Source: Triatoma infestans (taxonomy: Eukaryota; Arthropoda; Insecta; Hemiptera; Reduviidae). From it: a DNA stretch of 64,000 bases. Below are positions 10,230 through 19,052 of the stretch, one piece after another. Both the position numbers and the translations under genes were made by a program. Where the stretch lies: positions 1 to 64,000 of the forward strand of contig JAAEAF010002645.1 of assembly GCA_011037195.1 (NCBI GenBank), given 5' to 3'. Below the pieces are notes generated by a model that made no database searches, was not told the origin of the DNA, and saw only the letters and a program-made list of their open reading frames with translations. Each line of letters starts with the position of its first letter. The first letter of the stretch is position 1.

Positions 10230-11940
10230 TTAATCTAACTGACAGACAGGTCTTCTCCCCCTGAAATGCAGTATTTTTTTAGAAAAAGGTTCAAAGAAAA
10301 CTGATACAGTTTTATATATGAAGTTGTCATTCCAAGTTTAAAGAAAATCGTTGCAATAGTTTTCGATAAAAATTTCAAAAACTAAAAAAAAAAAAAAAAC
10401 AATCCTGAAACCGGTCGCACTACCGGTTAACAGATTTTCTTCAAAATTGGGGAATTCTGGCCCCATGCTTCTAAACTGTTTTAGTATTATATAGCTAGTA
10501 TTGGCAGTATATGGGATGATAACCTCACGAAGCCAACGGAGTCGGATAACGGCATTATTCGCTGCTATTCAGACGGCTCTAGGCAGGAGGGGACCGGCCT
10601 GTCAGGGGCGGGAGCATGGTTTCAGGAGTTGGATAGAGGGAGTTCGATGGCCTTGGGTGGTTTGGCCACTGTCTTCCGGTCTGAGGTGGTGGGCATAATT
10701 GAATGCTGCCGCCTTGTGGGGGAGTGGCAGGGAGAGTTCAAGCAGGTGCGGATTTTCTCGGATAGCCAGGCCGTACTAAGGACTTTGAGTAAGCCTTAGT
10801 AGAGTTCGAAATTAGTGGGAGAATGCAGGAGAAGGCCTAATGCTTTAGCTCGGAGGGGTAAGGTGCGCCTCTATTGGATACCCGGACATGCGGGAATAGA
10901 GGGCAATGAAAGGGCGGATCAGTTGGCTAAGGAGGGATGAGCATTACCATTTTGTGGTCCTGAACCGGCCCTTGCCGTCACAAAGACGTTTCGGGATAAA
11001 TGGATTAGACTTTGGGAGATGAGAGTCTTGGAGAAACGCTGGGGGGACACGTAGGGGTGCCTCCAAGCTAAAAGATTTATAAAGGCAAGTAAGCAGGGGA
11101 TTTCGGAGTATCTCCTGTCCCTTAGTAGGACATGTTTGAGGACCTTGGTGGGGATAGTGACTGGACACCCATGTCAACATAGGGAGGTCGTCTAGTCCCA
11201 TTTGTCAGAATTGCGACGGCGGAGTTAGGGAAACGTTGTACCACTACTTATGTCAGTGTCCCCGTTTCGCTGGAACTAGGTTTCGCGTATTTGGAAGGGC
11301 ACCACTCTCGCAGATGCTTGGGCCCAAGTTGGAGTTTAGGGATATCTTGGGATATTGCAGATTAACCGGTAAGCTACCGGGGGAGATAAACTAAGGGAAC
11401 ATGGGGGGGTATCGGGGGGATAAAAGCCACATAGGCTTAGGTCCCACGCCATTAGGCACCCGATTAATAATAATAATAATATAGGTAGTAGAATCATAAA
11501 TTGTACTGACGTGGAACTTTAACGGAAATGAAAATCAATTTTCCAGGAAAAATGCTTCAACTAGAAAAGCGATAGGCATTTATAATGTGTATATAGATAA
11601 TATAAAAAGTTTAAAGACTATCGTTAGAGCTATTATCGATAAAATCGCGAAATACAAAAAAAAAACTTCAATAAAACCTCACTTCCGGCTTCAGATTTAG
11701 ACCGACACTTTCGTGTCACATGTGTTGGTGGAATATCAACTTTGAACACTTCTGCGATGTTTTTTTCTTTTGAAATATTTTGTTCACACACACACACATA
11801 CAAACCTTTCACGATAAAAAATATTTGTCTCGTAACATGTATTTCCGGTGAAAATGGAAAATTTCTAAAATTTTACATTATCGCAATATTTTCTCTTTTA
11901 CCAGGAGATATTAGTAAGAGAAAGTACAAAAAAAAGAAAA
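10230..11940 (+). mobile_element. Dispersed TIR repeat, copy 3 (interrupted by LINE)
   Basis: A plus-orientation copy of the dispersed repeat. The first part ends near 10500 after 'accggttaacagattttctt'. The second part, 11483-11940, holds 'cacttccggct', a CA tract near 11786 and the terminal CTCTTTTACCAGGAG with AGTAAGAGAAAGT. The LINE at about 10501-11482 sits between the two halves. Confidence 0.5.
10501..11482 (+). mobile_element. 5'-truncated LINE fragment with RNase H
   Basis: A relic of LINE ORF2 C-terminus in broken frames. An RNase H start (YSDGSRQE near 10566) is followed by an SDSQAVL-like segment near 10758, a YWIPGHAGIEGNERADQL-like segment near 10872, and a degenerate CxxC Cys/His region near 11205-11260. 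It ends in an AAT microsatellite at 11465-11482. It is related to, but diverged from, the elements at 2026-3269 and 11963-13703. Confidence 0.65.
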
Positions 11941-11962
11941 AGAAAAGTTATTTCTGATTTAA

Positions 11963-13703
11963 TGACCATGCAATAAATCCAGAACATCATCTTGGGAGTG
12001 ATCCCCAGTTCTTACCTATAGCTCTTCGACATAGCCAAAAGGAGATTATCGCCTTTTGATGTTGTGTCTTAACATGTTCCGACCAGTTCAGTTTACTGTC
12101 GAGAACTACTCCAAGGAACTTCACTGATTTGCTAACCTGTATGGAAGAACCTAACAACCTAGGAGGTGTAAAACCTACTATCTTCCTTCTATGAGTAAAT
12201 AGAATTGCCTGGGTCTTAATAGGATTAATAGAAAGACCCTTATCCTGTGTCCAACAATACACCATGTTAAGGGCGCTTTGCATTAGGTCCGAAATAGTGG
12301 ACAAACAGCGCCTAACAATAAAATAACACCATCATCGGCATATCTTGCAAACGGCTTTGGTGTGGTGGCGTCGCATTGAAACACGATCCGCTAGGCAGGT
12401 GTTGGAAGAAATCCAACGTTTGGCTTGTCTGGCGGTGACTGGTGCGTTTCGGACCACACCGACCGCATCTATGGAGACTTTGTTGGGGATTCCACCTCTC
12501 TTTGTGGAGGTGAAAAACCAGGCAATGAAAGCCTGTTATAGAATTAAACAGGCAGGTTTTTGGCAGGGTAAGCGATAGGGTCATTCTACCATTTATCGTG
12601 AGATGCTTTTAAGGATTCCCATTACAGGTTTCCCTTCTGATAGGAATTTGAAGACTTTTGTCTTTGGTCATTCCTATAGGGTTAGGTTGCCTTCTAGGGA
12701 AGATTGGTTAACCCTGGGTCCGTCTGGTGTGATTCCTGAGAATTATCTCCGATGCTACACGGACGGTTCCAGGATGAATGGTAGGTCTGGGGCTGCTGTC
12801 TATTTTGAGACGGGAGATCATTTGGTAGCGCCTCTTGTTGAGTGGGCCACCGTTTTCCAGGCTGAGGTTTATGCAATTCTTTGCTGTATTTTGGATGAGA
12901 GGGTGCGTAACACTAATTTAAAAGGTGTTTGTATCTGCTCGGACAGCCAAGCTGCGTTGAAGGCGCTTAATTCATGTGTCTTCACTTCCAGATTGGTGTT
13001 GGAATGCTTTAAAGACTGGAAGATCTTTCTTCATTAAAGGATGTGCTTCTGGTCTGGGGTCCAGGTCATATGGGAATCTTTGGGAATGAGGAGGTGGATA
13101 GGTTTGCCAAATTAGGTGCCTCTCTCCCTTTCATTGGTCCAGAGCTGCTGTTGGTGTATCTTCTGGCACATTTTGTCGGGCTTTCAGACGTGGATGACCT
13201 CACAGCACTCATCCTTATGGATGAGTGCAGTGGGTTGTCGGCAGTCTAAAATGCTCATTGGGGGCCCGGACGGAGCTTTGAGTAGCTGGGGTCCGATGTC
13301 TTTCACGGACCTCCCTCAGGCATCTGGTTGGATTCCTCACTGGGCATTGTGGTTTAAGGAGACATCTCTATATAATGGGACTCGTGCCTGACCCCTTTTG
13401 TAGAGTTTGTGAGACTGAGGAGGAAACACCCATGCATCTGATGACGAATTGTTTGGGTTGTGAGGAGATTAGGTTTAGGACCTTCGGCCGGAGTAGGATA
13501 TCGGTAGAGGATCTTAAGCTGTGTCCTTTTAAGGTTTTGGTCCGATTTGTTCGGTCTGTGGTGAAACTTAGATGGTTAAAACCTGGGCCTGGATTTTCAT
13601 TCTAGTCCCAGTGGTTGTTATTCTTTACGGGTAGCTATATGGGCCCTGGGAGGCTTTGGATAGCGTAGGGTTTGCCCTCCCCTTCTGCGAATAATAATAA
13701 TAA
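11963..13703 (+). mobile_element. 5'-inverted (twin-primed) LINE insertion
   Basis: Two segments of one LINE lie in opposite orientation. Minus-strand 12342-11963 encodes the RT palm/thumb: YADDGVI at about 12342-12322, GLSINPIKTQAILF, then VKFLGVVLDSKLNWSEH. From 12343 on, the plus strand continues the same protein: TALVWWRRIE, the RNase H motifs YTDGSR at 12757 and WGPGHMGIFGNEEVDR near 13055, and a Cys/His cluster near 13395. The protein resumes almost exactly where the inverted part ends. The 3' end is an AAT tail. A 14-bp duplication TATTTCTGATTTAA lies at 11949-11962 and 13704-13717. Stops and frameshifts make it non-functional. Confidence 0.8.
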
Positions 13704-13717
13704 TATTTCTGATTTAA

Positions 13718-14535
13718 CTCATAGAAAAATAGAATGCATTAAAAGATTAAAATCTATAATACGCTGTTTGTTAACTAGGAACTTTACGTTTTTTTTATTA
13801 TAAAAATAAAATAGAATCCGTTATTTCATTCTCTATCTATTTTATATCTATTATAAAAACCAACATTTACTGAATCTATTCCCAATTACAGTTACACGTG
13901 TGCAATTATGGTTGGAGGTGTTTTTTAATTATAACAAATAACAAACAAAAAATAATAATAATAAAAATCTCAACTTTGGTATATTTATAAATTAATAAAT
14001 AGCAAAGTGATTGTATCATTATAATTTAATTAACATATTTTTTTTTAATATATATATCATTATTTATAATAAAACGCCACCAACCGGGATCGTGTTTTAA
14101 TGCTCATATTTCATGCGAACTTAATCCCCCAATACTTAGATAAAATTAATAAAAAAACAAAACAAAATTTGAAGTGTGAAATATTTGTATCAAATAAATA
14201 ATGTTTTTTTTTTTTTTTTTTTAATAAATTTCACTTCACTAACGTATACAATATTCGTTTTATTGAATTTATAAAATTGAATTATTACAAAATATTATAT
14301 TTGTAATATGAACAACAGTTTTGTTTTATTTATTTACAAATTAAAATTATGTACCAGCTCATTTAGAGATTTTACACATTATAGTGATTACAATAAAATG
14401 AAGGAAAATTAAAGATCTTGATTATAGTCGTGGGTTTCTATATTCTAGAAGGTTCAAGAATCTAATGTGATACTTTGATGCTGAAGATTATGTGTGAATT
14501 TAGGAAGAAGTTGTCAGTTAGTTTAGTCATATGTG
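13718..14535. other. AT-rich stretch, nothing recognised
   Basis: Low-complexity AT-rich DNA with T and A runs (for example 14204-14222). No gene signal. Confidence 0.5.
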
Positions 14536-14540
14536 TATGA

Positions 14541-15185
14541 TGTAACAGCAAGAGAGCAAACAGCAACCAAAGAGTGCAAGAGAATCTCAACCACTGTCTT
14601 GGACTGGAGTGGGAGAAGCTGTATAAATATAGCAACTGACAGTAAAACACAATGGAAATTAGTTCAGTACATCCAATCGCTACGTGTCATTCTCTTACCA
14701 CTTAACCTTAAACATTCATCAATTGTAAAGTCCAGGCAGTCTGTGTATCATTATTAATATATTAGTTAACCAGTGTTAACCCGTGTCTTCTTCTTAACTC
14801 ATCAAACGAAACCAATTCTCTCCATCCAACACATACATTATACTGGTGGCAGCGGTGGGATCACACATGAAAAATTTCTTCAGGAGAGGGGATAATGTAA
14901 CAGCAAGAGAGCAAACTGCAACTAAAGAGCAAGAGAATCTCAACCACACTCTCGGACTGGAGTGGGAGAAGCTGTATAAATATAGCGACGGACAGTAAAA
15001 CACAGTGGAAATTAGTTCAGTACATCCAATCGCTACGTGTCATTCTCTTACCATTCAACCTTAAACATTCATCCATTGTAAAGTCCAGGCAGTCTGTGTC
15101 TCATTATTAATATATCAGTCAACCAGTGTTAACCAAGTCTTCTTCTTAACTCATCAAACAAAACCAATTCTCTCCATCCATTATA
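14541..15185 (+). mobile_element. Miniature LTR element (TRIM-like): LTR-PBS-PPT-LTR
   Basis: Two direct repeats of about 300 bp, 14541-14842 and 14896-15185, both start TGTAACAGCAAGAGAGC. Each has a TATA box in GTATAAATATAGC and ends near CATTATA. The 53-bp interior holds an 18-nt primer-binding site, TGGTGGCAGCGGTGGGAT (14844-14861), complementary to a tRNA-Leu 3' end. A purine tract (CAGGAGAGGGGATA) lies just before the second LTR. The 5-mer TATGA flanks the element at 14536-14540 and 15186-15190. All coding sequence is gone. The PBS and LTR style suggest a Gypsy-like parent. The LTR boundary is uncertain by a base or two. Confidence 0.8.
14844..14861 (+). promoter_or_regulatory. Primer-binding site (tRNA-Leu)
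   Basis: TGGTGGCAGCGGTGGGAT begins with the complement of CCA and continues as the complement of a eukaryotic tRNA-Leu acceptor and T-stem end (…ATCCCACCGCTGCCA). It sits 1-2 nt after the left LTR, where a PBS is expected. Confidence 0.8.
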
Positions 15186-15190
15186 TATGA

Positions 15191-15431
15191 GTATCTGAAA
15201 TGTCAAGTTCTTCAGATATTTGTATTAAACCAAGCAGCGTTTAATGGACAATTCTGAGTACTTTATTTTAAAAAGTCTGTAATCGTTTCGTCGTCAGTGT
15301 ATTGCTAGCTGTTATTCAAACTAGGCCGGCATATGTCCGAAATAGTCTGAGAAGTGTCTAGTAGAGAAGTACGATACAGGAATATTTGAGTGGGGTGCTT
15401 CAATTAATTAGTCTGCTAGCCGGGTATCTTC
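15191..15431. other. Short unassigned spacer
   Basis: No gene or repeat recognised between the LTR element and the next LINE fragment. Confidence 0.4.
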
Positions 15432-16272
15432 TTCTTCTTCTTTCTTGGCATAACAGCCCATGTAGGACCCTAGCCTCCTCAACTACATTCCACCACTCCT
15501 GTCTCTCTCGAGCCACCCGACTCCACACCTTCTCACTCCCAATAACCTCAGGTCCTGTTCCACGTCATCCAGCAGTCGCATTCGTGGTCTTCCTCTACTT
15601 CTTCCTCCTCCCGGATGGCCAGTAATCAACTTCCTCGGTATCCTGTACTGCTGCATTCTTTCCAGGTTGCCCAACCTCCCAATTTTTACCACTCCCACCA
15701 GGTCCTGTTTCACCATATAGTTCTTTTATCTCCTGATTTGACTCCATCCTGTCTTACCGGGCCAAATATTTTCGTCAGGACCTTTCTTTTCCATAAACTG
15801 AGAAGTCGCTCATCCTCCCGAGTTAGTGTCCAGGTTTTGCTACCGTAGATGACAACCGTTCTTAATAAGGTTTTGTACAATATTTACTTGGCTTCCCTAG
15901 ATAGTTGATTGAAGCGCAGGACTTTCTGTAAAGACATGCAGCATTTATTTCCGGCTGTTATAAGGGCTTTTATGTCTATACTGACTTCGATTATATCTGT
16001 GATAACAGCTCCAAGGTACTTAAAGCTTTTAACCACTTCAAACTTAATGGTTCCCAAGGCATATTAGTTCTTGGTCGTTCCTTTTTTTGGTCCGCATATA
16101 CTTGTCTTCGCTTCGTTGACAGCGAGTCCAAGTTTACTGGCTTCTTTAGTGAACTCTTTGAAAACTCCTAAGAATACCGGTGTATTTCGAGCTGGCAAAA
16201 CAACATAATCTGCGTAAGCCAGATGCTGGCTCATCCTATTAAAAAATTGGGCCTCCGGGATTGGTACGGATT
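15432..16272 (-). mobile_element. RTE-like LINE RT fragment
   Basis: On the minus strand, broken frames read as an RT. There is LAYADYVVLP near 16230 (YADD box with a changed fourth residue), GLAVNEAKTSI near 16130, KSFKYLGAVITD near 16020, YGSKTWTLTREDERLL near 15850, and the terminal LDDVEQDLRLLGVRR in the frame 15716-15483. The 3' end is a GAA repeat seen as CTTCTTCTTCTTC at 15430. The element is 5'-truncated and carries stops. The tail type and C-terminus resemble the fragment at 35690-37480. Confidence 0.7.
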
Positions 16273-16274
16273 GT

Positions 16275-16440
16275 CGGGTATATGCTTGTTTATAATTTAG
16301 TGTTGATGTATAGTCGGCCAGGTGAGTCTTATATCTAGGATTACGCCAAGATAGCGCACTCCTTGATCTTTTTTTCCAGCAAATTTCTTTATTGTTAATT
16401 TGGAGTATATAAAGGTCTTCAATCTGAAACTAACCTAAGA
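16275..16440 (-). mobile_element. R1/Jockey-type LINE RT remnant
   Basis: About 55 codons on the minus strand include GVRYLGVILDIRLTWP, the conserved RT thumb motif of R1/Jockey-type LINEs. It abuts the RTE-like fragment at 15432-16272. Confidence 0.55.
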
Positions 16441-16820
16441 GGAAAAATAATAAAATAAAACAAAAAAAATGTTTATAATTTTAATATATCGAATTTTTTA
16501 TCGGAAGGAACTATTTTAAATAAATTTCTATAATATATGATTCATTTGGTGAACATCACAACTGGTTCGCCGAAAATATTTAGCAAAACGGCCAACTGCT
16601 CAATGTAATGGAGTCAGATATGTTTGAATTTTCACCAAAACAGCGTTAAGTACTAAATGTTGTCTGCTACTATCGCATAACCGCGCCACGGATGCCTACG
16701 TACTTCGTATCTGTCACGCCTATCTGTATGAAGCGCTGTGAGATTAAAAAAGCAATAAGCTGTACGCGCTACGTTCGCGGATTGTCAGCGAATAGTCAGA
16801 CTTCAACTCACAAGCACATC
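16441..16820. other. Flank of the Polinton insertion
   Basis: No gene recognised. This is the pre-insertion host sequence on the left side of the Polinton, less repetitive than the element ends. Confidence 0.4.
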
Positions 16821-16826
16821 AACCTT
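16821..16826. repeat. Target-site duplication, left (AACCTT)
   Basis: AACCTT directly precedes the AGTAGAGGG terminus and is repeated after the right terminus. Six bp is the size produced by Polinton integrases. Confidence 0.95.
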
Positions 16827-16913
16827 AGTAGAGGGATTTTGCCGGTTCTGGCGCACCTCAAATACAAAATGGCGGCCAGGCCACGCCCACCCCCTCCCCC
16901 CACCTCTGGCCAC

Positions 16914-17275
16914 GCCCACCAACCAATCAGCGACTTCGACGGGCTTCTTAAGCCCCGCCCCTTCCCCCAACCTTTCTAATCGACCAATCAGAACGACCTC
17001 ACGAGGCCTTAAGCCCCCTCCCCTTTCCCCCACCACCTTTCTATCGACCAATCAGCGACTTCGACGAGGCCTTAAGCCCCGCCCCCTTTCCCCCACCTCC
17101 TTTCTATCAACCAATCAGCGACTTCGACGAGGCCTTAAGCCCCGCCCCTTTCCCCCCCTCCTTTCTATCACCCAATCGCGACTTCGACGAGGCCTTAAGC
17201 CCCGCCCCTTTCCCCACACCGACCAGTCAGCGATTTTGATGACCACTTAATCCCCGCCCCCTTATCCCCCCACCG
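16914..17275. repeat. Subterminal tandem repeat, left
   Basis: Five to six degenerate units of about 60-70 bp with the pattern CCAATCAGCGACTTCGACGA, then GGCCTTAAGCCCCGCCCC, then CTTTCTATC. They bring regularly spaced CCAAT and GC boxes. The right TIR holds the matching array at 31235-31560. Confidence 0.9.
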
Positions 17276-17436
17276 AATTCGTCGACCCACCTCAAGATGG
17301 CGGATACCAGTTAAGCCCGCCCACCAACATGGCGGAACCTCCCAGCGACTTCCACACCATGGCGGACCCTACCCCTCACCAGCAGTCTGGGCGAGTGGGA
17401 ATATTTTTTATTTTAAGAAAAAAAACTTTTCACTTA

Positions 17437-17508
17437 CCTGGGGATCGAATCCTACAACCTTCTGCTCTCTAGTCCATTGTGCTATCCCCTCCGCCATTTC
17501 GTCCACTG
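17437..17508 (-). repeat. tRNA-like segment in left TIR
   Basis: The minus strand reads TGGCGGAGGGGATAGCACAA, TGGACTAGAGAGCAGAAGG, then a B-box-like GATTCGATCCCC. The A/B-box spacing resembles a tRNA, but the 3' end runs into GTAAGTG and the acceptor stem does not pair, so it is tRNA-derived, not a tRNA. A consensus splice donor CAG|GTAAGT follows directly. The same segment is at 31021-31090 in the right TIR. Confidence 0.55.
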
Positions 17509-18230
17509 CTCATTTTTGAACGATGACTCTATCATAATTGAAAATAATATTTTCTTTTTTTTTTAATCTTTTACCAACCGCAAAATTGGGGGCCGACTTT
17601 AATCACATATCACTGTTTTCGAAAAAAAATGCGACAACTACACTCCATCAATCAGCTGTTCACATAGAAATGGCGGGCTAAATTCACTGCCATCTATACA
17701 ATTAATCAGCTGTTCATATTAAAATGGTGGACTAACCCCACTGCCAACTTGATTTAAAAACACAAATTAAATCAGCTGTTCTTTAAAAAAAAAAAAATGG
17801 AGGACTAAACCCCCACTCAAAAAAAATTAATAAATCTTACCTTCTGCTGCTGCTTCTCTCTCTGTCACCTGCACACTACGCGAGCTCACCAACAACTGAA
17901 CAGTTTTCAAACTATTCCCCAATCTATAACGTCATTCTACGCATGCGTCGCACTAGCCAATAGAATTACGAGTTTCAATTATGCGCATGCGCTGTAACCT
18001 ACTATGCATAGCCAATAGAATTACGAGTCTACTGCTAAATAAATAATTATCAAGTAGGCATGTATGTATCGATTCTACCTATCGATTATACACATCGATT
18101 ATCATCGATATTATTTCTTTATACACTGCTAACGTAGAACTTAATACTATTAAGAAAAAAAAGAACATATCAGCTGTTCATATAGAAATGGCGGACTAAA
18201 TCCACTGCCATCAAGAAATTAAATCAGCTG

Positions 18231-18300
18231 CGATAAGAATTTACCATGCAGGTATCAACATGTCATGGCTAGATACCCCCATCCCTAGTTAAGGTAGCAA
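18231..18300 (+). repeat. Subterminal direct repeat, unit 1
   Basis: CGATAAGAATTTACCATGCA, then GTATCAACATGTCATGGCTA and GATACCCC. It recurs with few changes at 18501-18566. Both lie between the left TIR and the polymerase promoter, so they are candidate origin or regulatory repeats. Confidence 0.75.
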
Positions 18301-18500
18301 TATGACGTCATTTTAATTAGCTATAACCTCCATTGTGACTCATTGCACAACATGTCTCAACATGTCCGATCGCAGGTGTTTCCTCTAAACGTTAGGTTGA
18401 GGATGAACTTTGTCCTTATTAGTAAAATTAATGTCATTCTTAATCCCTTTTTTTTTTTTGCTAACGTTATAATGTAATTAAATTTTAAAATTTCATTAAC

Positions 18501-18566
18501 TGCGATAAGAATTAAGAATGCAAGTATCAACATGTCATGACTAGATACCCCTAGTCAAGATAGCAA
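18501..18566 (+). repeat. Subterminal direct repeat, unit 2
   Basis: CGATAAGAATTAAGAATGCA, then GTATCAACATGTCATGACTA and GATACCCC, matching 18231-18300. It lies 100 bp upstream of the polymerase TATA box. Confidence 0.75.
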
Positions 18567-18602
18567 CAGCTCCCCCACTCCTCACATGTGCTCATCTCTA
18601 CA

Positions 18603-18702
18603 ACAGCCAATAGGATTGCGAGTTTGCGATAATAATCGATTATCACAATCGATTCATCCAAAAGTATAAAAGAGCTGTTCAAACATCGCTGCGCTCATTG
18701 TG
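18603..18702 (+). promoter_or_regulatory. DNA polymerase gene promoter
   Basis: TATAAAAG at 18665-18672 is followed 32 nt later by the initiator-like TCATTG (A at 18697). Just upstream are two ATCGAT sites (18637-18655) and GCCAATAGGATTGCGAG at 18606, a motif also found in both TIRs and before the 99-aa gene. TGACGTCA lies further upstream at 18303-18310. The deduced transcript start is about 18697. Confidence 0.7.
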
Positions 18703-18746
18703 TGTCTAGTGCTCTTGGTGACAACATATCTGCTAACTCGTCAACT

Positions 18747-19030
18747 GTAAGTATTTTAATTATTTTATATCTTTTATTAATTTTTGGTTATTGATTTTTT
18801 TTTTTGTATTTTCATTGTCACTTATTTTTTCGTACATATTTTTTTTCTGTTACTATTCATTATTTTTTTTTTTTCTTACATAATCAATATTATTATTTTA
18901 TATTAATATACTCTTTTCTTTTTCATTTCACATAATTTTTTTTAATTTTTCCTTTGGTGGTGGGAGTTTATTAGTTATAAGAATTTAAGTTGTATATTTA
19001 AGAGTTTTTTTTTTGTTTTATTAATATTAG
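18747..19030 (+). other. Predicted 5'-UTR intron of polymerase gene
   Basis: A consensus donor GTAAGT (18747-18752) follows an ATG-free first exon of about 50 nt. A T-rich stretch leads to ATATTAG at 19030, only 22 nt before the start codon. Removing these 284 nt would leave a ~70-nt leader with no upstream ATG. This is inference from splice-site consensus only. Confidence 0.55.
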
Positions 19031-19052
19031 GTTAGATTTATATTTTTATAAT

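Larger units (their letters stand above)
16827..18230 (+). repeat. Left terminal inverted repeat of Polinton
   Basis: 1.40 kb, inverted copy of 30285-31642, ending at the CAGCTG before CGATAAG. In order it holds: the AGTAGAGGG terminus; GC-rich ~60-70-bp tandem repeats with CCAATCAG and CCCCGCCCC; a tRNA-like segment (minus strand); several CAGCTG-containing units; two GCCAATAGAATTACGAG motifs; and a cluster of ATCGAT sites near 18068-18105. It differs from the right copy mainly in tandem-repeat number and small indels. Confidence 0.95.

Noticed and set aside
17437..17508. Functional tRNA gene in the TIRs
   Set aside because: A- and B-box-like words are present but acceptor and T stems do not close and the 3' end is a splice-donor sequence.
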